Below, piece by piece: positions 59,967-64,000 of a stretch of 64,000 nucleotides of DNA. The position numbers and the translations under genes are program-made. Origin of the DNA: Flavobacterium nackdongense (GTDB taxonomy: Bacteria > Bacteroidota > Bacteroidia > Flavobacteriales > Flavobacteriaceae); the NCBI RefSeq assembly GCF_004355225.1, contig NZ_CP037933.1, positions 2,666,001-2,730,000 of the forward strand, in the 5' to 3' direction. The stretch's first letter is position 1. Each line of letters opens with the position of its first letter. A model generated the notes under the pieces. The model had not been told where the DNA came from. It saw only the letters and a list, made by a program, of their open reading frames with translations, and did no database searches.

Positions 59967-61298
59967 ATGGAAGATATCGCAAAAGCATTGGAACTTAAAA
60001 ATGAATTGGACAATTTGCGTCCGATTGACAAAGAAAAAGAAGCGATTATCATGCAAAAATTTCGTTTAGACTGGAACTATCACTCCAACCATCTTGAAGG
60101 GAATACTCTTACTTATGGCGAAACCAAAGCGTTGATTTTGTTTGGCATTACGGCTCAAGGTAAACCTTTAAAAGACACTTTAGAAATCACTGGACATAAC
60201 GAAGCGATTAATTGGGTTTTGGTAATGATTAAAGGCGAAAGACCTTTGACGGAAAATTTCATTAGAGAATTGCACACTCTTTTATTAAAAGAATCGTATG
60301 AAGTTGATGCAATAACTCCTGATGGAAAACCAACCAAAAAAAAAATTACTGTTGGAAGTTACAAAATCACTGCCAATCATGTAAAAACCAAAACGGGAGA
60401 AATCTTCTATTTTGCAACACCCGAAGAAACTCCAGCAAAAATGTATGATTTGCTGAATTGGTTCAATCAAAAAATCAAAGAAACGGATGTAAATCCAATA
60501 TTTCTGGCAGCTGAATTTCATTACAAATTCATCCGAATTCATCCGTTTGATGATGGAAACGGCAGAACAGCCCGAATCCTGATGAATTTTATATTAATGC
60601 AATTAGGGTTTCCTCCAGTAATTATTAAAACGGAAGACAAGGCTAATTATTTTGCCGCTTTGCAAATGGCAGATGCGGGAAATATAGAAACTTTCATCAA
60701 TTATATTGCGCAAAATTTGGTGCGGTCACTTGAAATTATGATTGCAGGAGCAAAAGGGGAAAATATTGAGGAAGACGATGATTTGGATAAGGAAATTGCG
60801 TTGTTGGAGCAGAAATTAAAAATTATTGAAAGCACCAAAGTTTTAAAATCTCATAAATCTTCAGCAGAATTATTTCAAAATTCAATATTGCCATTTATAC
60901 TGACTTACACAGAAATGATGTCAAAGTTTGAAAAGTTATATTCTAGTTGTGAATTTGAAATATTCGGTGACAACTTTAATTATTTGACTAAAGAAGATTT
61001 TTTACAAAACTTTAAAGCTGACGAAATTGACAATTTGGTATTGAATAAAATAAAAATTTATTATATTTTTTCGATGTTAAAGCAAACGGGATTTGAAGAA
61101 GTAAAATATGAGAACTATATTTCTATTATTTTTGATGCCAACTCATGTAAAATAAAAAATTTTTCTGATACAACTACTTGGGAAGTTTTATATGATTCAA
61201 TTTTAACTAAAACTGAAATCGACAAAATAGTAAAATCTGAAGTAAAACGTCACAAAGAATTCATAGAACAAAAAATCGCCGAAAAAGAAAACAAATAA
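59967..61298 (+). CDS. Fic family protein, self-inhibited type
   Basis: 443 residues from the ATG at 59967 (MEDIAKALEL); the upstream alternative begins within the divergent promoter region. The N-terminal helix carries SNHLEGN, matching the (S/T)xxxE(G/N) inhibitory motif, and the catalytic loop is the canonical HPFDDGNGRTAR (~194). This is the class II arrangement, where the protein restrains its own AMPylation. The C-terminal ~190 residues are unassigned and lysine-rich. Unlike the fic at 38 kb it has no flanking duplications. Confidence 0.9.
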   Translation: MEDIAKALELKNELDNLRPIDKEKEAIIMQKFRLDWNYHSNHLEGNTLTYGETKALILFGITAQGKPLKDTLEITGHNEAINWVLVMIKGERPLTENFIRELHTLLLKESYEVDAITPDGKPTKKKITVGSYKITANHVKTKTGEIFYFATPEETPAKMYDLLNWFNQKIKETDVNPIFLAAEFHYKFIRIHPFDDGNGRTARILMNFILMQLGFPPVIIKTEDKANYFAALQMADAGNIETFINYIAQNLVRSLEIMIAGAKGENIEEDDDLDKEIALLEQKLKIIESTKVLKSHKSSAELFQNSILPFILTYTEMMSKFEKLYSSCEFEIFGDNFNYLTKEDFLQNFKADEIDNLVLNKIKIYYIFSMLKQTGFEEVKYENYISIIFDANSCKIKNFSDTTTWEVLYDSILTKTEIDKIVKSEVKRHKEFIEQKIAEKENK

Positions 61299-61393
61299 TC
61301 TGTGAAAATCTGTGAAAACCCGTTAAATCTGTTTCATCTGTGGCTAATTTTCAATCTCAATTGCAATCTGCAATCTAAAATCTGCAATCTAAA
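61299..61393. repeat. Iterated-word repeats between fic and uvrC
   Basis: Two repeat types in sequence: ATCTGTGAAA-type words (61302-61345) and CAATCTGCAATCTAAAAT words (61352-61393) ending at the uvrC start codon. Same word family as the gaps around batE, pheS and moxR. No hairpin with a T-run. Confidence 0.65.
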
Positions 61394-63181
61394 ATGTCAA
61401 CTCTCGAACTTCAAATTCAAACTTTGCCCGACGGTCCCGGAGTCTATCAGTATTATGATAAGGAAGGGAAGATTTTATATGTAGGCAAAGCCAAAAACTT
61501 AAAAAAAAGAGTTTCATCCTATTTCAATAAAATTCACGACACGGCAAAAACCAATGTGCTAGTCAAGAAAATTGTCACCATAAAACACATCGTTGTTCCT
61601 ACTGAAACCGATGCTCTTTTATTGGAAAACAATCTCATAAAAACCTTGCAACCGCGCTACAATGTCTTGCTGCGGGACGACAAAAGTTATCCTTGGATTT
61701 GCATCAAAAAAGAACCGTTTTCGCGAATATTTTCTACCCGAAGAATGATTAAAGATGGCTCCGAATATTTTGGACCTTATACGAGTTTCAAAACAGTGAG
61801 CACCATTTTAGAATTAATAAAAGAACTCTATCCGCTGCGAACCTGCAATTATGATTTGAGTAAATCGAATATTGAAAGCGGAAAGTTCAAGGTCTGTTTA
61901 GAATACCATATTGGCAATTGCAAAGGCCCTTGCGAGGGATATGAATCATTGGAAAATTACCAAAAACAAGTCGATGCTATTCGCGAAATCCTGAAAGGAA
62001 ATTTCAAAGAGTCAATGAAAGATTTCAAGAAAGTGATGAATGATTTGGCTCGGGATATGCACTTTGAAGAAGCACAAAAAATAAAGGAGAAAATCGAAAT
62101 CCTCGAAAATTACCAATCGCGTTCTACGATTATCAATCCAAAAATCACTAATATCGATGTGTTTTCTATCGTTTCTGACGAAACGGCTGCTTTTGTCAAC
62201 TTTTTGCAAATTTCCCACGGTTCGATTATTCGTTCGCACACGATGGAAATCAAAAAAAAATTGGACGAAACCGACGAAGAATTATTAGAATTGGCGATTA
62301 TCGAACTTCGGGAGCGTTTTCAGTTGTTATCTAAGGAGATTATAGTTCCGTTTGAGATTGATTTAGGCGAAAAAATAAAAGTTACGGTTCCGCAATTGGG
62401 CGACAAAAAACAGATTTTAGATTTGTCGATTCGCAACGCTAAATTTTACCGAATCGAACAATTGAAACAACTGCAAATTGTAGATCCAGACCGTCACACC
62501 AACCGCATTATGGCGCAAATGCAAAAAGATTTGCGATTGCCAGTAGAACCGCGCCACATCGAATGTTTTGACAATTCTAATATTCAAGGAACCAACCCTG
62601 TTTCGGCTTGCGTAGTTTTTAAAGATGGGAAACCCAGCAAAAAAGACTACCGACATTTCAATATCAAAACCGTCGAGGGACCCGATGATTTTGCTTCGAT
62701 GACCGAAGTGGTTTACCGAAGATACAAACGATTATTGGACGAAAACGAACCATTGCCGCAACTCATCATCATCGATGGGGGAAAAGGACAATTGTCATCG
62801 GCTTTGAAAAGCATTGACGAATTGGGGTTGAGAGGAAAAATCACCATCATCGGCATTGCCAAAAGGCTGGAAGAACTATTTTATCCCGGCGATTCGATAC
62901 CCCTGTATTTAGATAAAAAATCCGAAACCCTCAAGGTCATTCAACAATTGCGAAACGAAGCTCACCGATTTGGGATTACGCATCACCGCGACAAACGAAG
63001 CAAATCGGCCTTGAATTCCTCAATAGAAAGCATTCCGGGAATTGGCGAAAAAACGATGCTGGCCTTAATTCAGCACTTCAAAAGTGTAAAAAGATTGAAA
63101 TTAGCAACAGAAAAAGAAATTTCGGACGTTATAGGTGTTTCAAAAGCCAAAAAAATTGTCGACTTTTACAAAACCAATTAG
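61394..63181 (+). CDS. uvrC: UvrABC system protein C
   Basis: 595 residues, full length. GIY-YIG domain (PGVYQYYDKEGKILYVGKAK, ~15-34), a cysteine-bearing region (CLEYHIGNCKGPCEG), the UVR motif (ARDMHFEEAQKIKEKIEIL, ~213), the RNase H-like nuclease (HIECFDNSNIQGT, ~396) and a C-terminal HhH pair (SIPGIGEKTMLALIQHF). Makes the dual incisions in nucleotide excision repair; works with Mfd, encoded in this window. Confidence 0.97.
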   Translation: MSTLELQIQTLPDGPGVYQYYDKEGKILYVGKAKNLKKRVSSYFNKIHDTAKTNVLVKKIVTIKHIVVPTETDALLLENNLIKTLQPRYNVLLRDDKSYPWICIKKEPFSRIFSTRRMIKDGSEYFGPYTSFKTVSTILELIKELYPLRTCNYDLSKSNIESGKFKVCLEYHIGNCKGPCEGYESLENYQKQVDAIREILKGNFKESMKDFKKVMNDLARDMHFEEAQKIKEKIEILENYQSRSTIINPKITNIDVFSIVSDETAAFVNFLQISHGSIIRSHTMEIKKKLDETDEELLELAIIELRERFQLLSKEIIVPFEIDLGEKIKVTVPQLGDKKQILDLSIRNAKFYRIEQLKQLQIVDPDRHTNRIMAQMQKDLRLPVEPRHIECFDNSNIQGTNPVSACVVFKDGKPSKKDYRHFNIKTVEGPDDFASMTEVVYRRYKRLLDENEPLPQLIIIDGGKGQLSSALKSIDELGLRGKITIIGIAKRLEELFYPGDSIPLYLDKKSETLKVIQQLRNEAHRFGITHHRDKRSKSALNSSIESIPGIGEKTMLALIQHFKSVKRLKLATEKEISDVIGVSKAKKIVDFYKTN

Positions 63182-63190
63182 CCTTTTTTT

Positions 63191-64000
63191 ATGAGCCTAA
63201 TCCCGCTTTTCGTTTCAAGCTCTCGGTCAAAAAGCTTTTTTTCTATCAAAAAAAAAGGAGCTTCTTGGGTCGCTCTTTTTTTTCAAGAAAAAATAGCTTT
63301 TTTTTCCTCGAGGCTTTCCACTGCAATCGGGGGCTTAACTCATCTCCTATCTATAATCTTTTTTCTTTTTTCTTTTTTCTCCTTTTCACAAGACACTATC
63401 AAAAGACCTAAAATTGGCTTGGTTTTGAGCGGCGGTGGTGCCAAAGGTTTGGCGCACGTTGGTGTCCTGAAAGTGCTTGAGCAAGCGGGAGTAAAAATAG
63501 ATTATATCGGCGGAACCAGTATGGGCGCAGTTATTGGCGGACTTTATGCATCGGGTTATAATGCAGCCCAACTCGATTCGATTGTTTCTGCAACCAATTT
63601 CGACAATTTGCTCATTGATTATGTGCCGCGATCTTCCAAAAGTTTTTACGAAAAACGTAACGACGAGCTCTACGCCTTTGTGCTCCCTTTCAATAAATTC
63701 AGAATTGGAGTGCCGCAGTCACTGTCTAAAGGAATGTTTAATTACAATTTATTCAACCGACTTACTTTGCACGCCCGGCACGTTCGCGATTTCAATCAAT
63801 TGCCAACGCCTTTTTTGTGCATAGCTACGGATATTGAATTGGGCAAGGAAGTGATTCTGGATCACGGTGTTTTGGCTCAGGCTTTGTTTGCCAGTTCCGC
63901 TTTGCCGTCGGTTTTTTCGCCAGTAATACTCGACGGAAAACTATTAGTAGACGGAGGTGTGACCAATAATTATCCGATCGAAGAAATCAAAAAATTAGGC
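63191..64000 (+). CDS. Patatin-like phospholipase (partial, runs off the right edge)
   Basis: Oxyanion loop GLVLSGGGAKGLAHVGVLKV, nucleophile GGTSMGAVIGG, and the Asp of DGGVTNNYPI, giving the Ser-Asp dyad of patatins; larger members add a barrel and POTRA domain. A signal peptide (LLSIIFFLFSFFSFSQ, ~57-72) precedes it. The only in-frame ATG is at 63191, inside a dispersed repeat (63193-63337); the ~50 residues before the signal peptide are repeat-derived. The original start is probably lost or a non-ATG codon near 63340. Confidence 0.85.
   Translation, partial: MSLIPLFVSSSRSKSFFSIKKKGASWVALFFQEKIAFFSSRLSTAIGGLTHLLSIIFFLFSFFSFSQDTIKRPKIGLVLSGGGAKGLAHVGVLKVLEQAGVKIDYIGGTSMGAVIGGLYASGYNAAQLDSIVSATNFDNLLIDYVPRSSKSFYEKRNDELYAFVLPFNKFRIGVPQSLSKGMFNYNLFNRLTLHARHVRDFNQLPTPFLCIATDIELGKEVILDHGVLAQALFASSALPSVFSPVILDGKLLVDGGVTNNYPIEEIKKLG
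63193..63337. repeat. Dispersed 145-bp repeat, copy B (after uvrC)
   Basis: Starts GAGCCTAATCCCGCTTTTCG and ends CCACTGCAATCGGGGGCTTA, colinear with copy A at 22458-22600, including the central hairpin (AAAAAAAAAGGAGC against GCTCTTTTTTTT). It begins 12 bases after the uvrC stop and runs into the patatin signal-peptide region. Confidence 0.85.

Overview
This is an A+T-rich chromosomal stretch from a member of the Bacteroidota, most likely Flavobacterium or a close relative. The evidence is a C-terminal type IX secretion (T9SS) sorting domain, SusC-like TonB-dependent receptors, an epimerase-type L-threonine dehydrogenase, DUF2480 and DUF3078 proteins beside a suf cluster, a complete Bacteroidota-type Bat (aerotolerance) operon, and TAnnTTTG-type -7 promoter boxes. 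Assignment to genus is inference. No rRNA, tRNA, CRISPR array or phage was seen.

Layout. 0-1.9 kb: end of an ABC-2 type export operon. 1.9-4.7 kb: DUF885 lipoprotein and threonine dehydrogenase (minus strand). 5.2-9.2 kb: small lipoprotein overlapping mfd. 9.3-13.4 kb (minus): unknown secreted protein, a REP-associated tyrosine transposase (RAYT) bracketed by palindromes, an ACT-like protein, yraN and an S66 peptidase. 13.4-21.3 kb: T9SS-secreted endonuclease I, DUF5689 lipoprotein and TonB receptor, divergent from a secreted EEP nuclease and an OB-fold-like protein; together a plausible extracellular nucleic-acid scavenging locus. 21.5-25.5 kb: CorA, a membrane protein, cytochrome c and a serine hydrolase. 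25.6-30.2 kb: suf cluster (sufS, sufE, sufT-like, DUF2480, DUF3078). 30.4-31.0 kb: HigBA-like toxin-antitoxin pair. 31.1-37.2 kb: aldehyde dehydrogenase, amino acid permease, TonB receptor, small barrel. 37.2-42.0 kb: a patchwork of a phosphoesterase, a Fic protein, a duplicated phosphoesterase fragment, a DUF4375-like protein, an AlbA-type protein and a broken toxin-antitoxin pair. 43.0-53.1 kb: moxR, DUF58 and the Bat genes. 53.2-64.0 kb: mostly housekeeping genes (cvpA, pheS, gpsA, 5-FTHF cyclo-ligase, PLP decarboxylase, a second Fic protein, uvrC) and the start of a patatin-like phospholipase.

The most unusual content is the repeat layer. Three genes for GxxExxY proteins (PD-(D/E)XK-like) lie inside otherwise conserved operons: one in suf, two in bat. 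Each is in the host operon's orientation and each is bracketed by inverted repeats that abut the neighbouring genes. Two share one repeat sequence; the third has a different one. One bat copy has an in-frame stop, and a solo half-repeat lies upstream of a gene at 55.4 kb. This looks like a small, non-transposase-coding cassette family. Other layers are a RAYT with its palindromes, a pair of MITE-like elements sharing an end sequence (one splits a toxin gene), a 145-bp dispersed repeat that seems to have supplied the start codon of the patatin gene, a Fic gene between direct repeats of a phosphoesterase 5' end, and assorted intergenic hairpins and iterated words.

All calls come from reading the sequence and translations; no database search was run.
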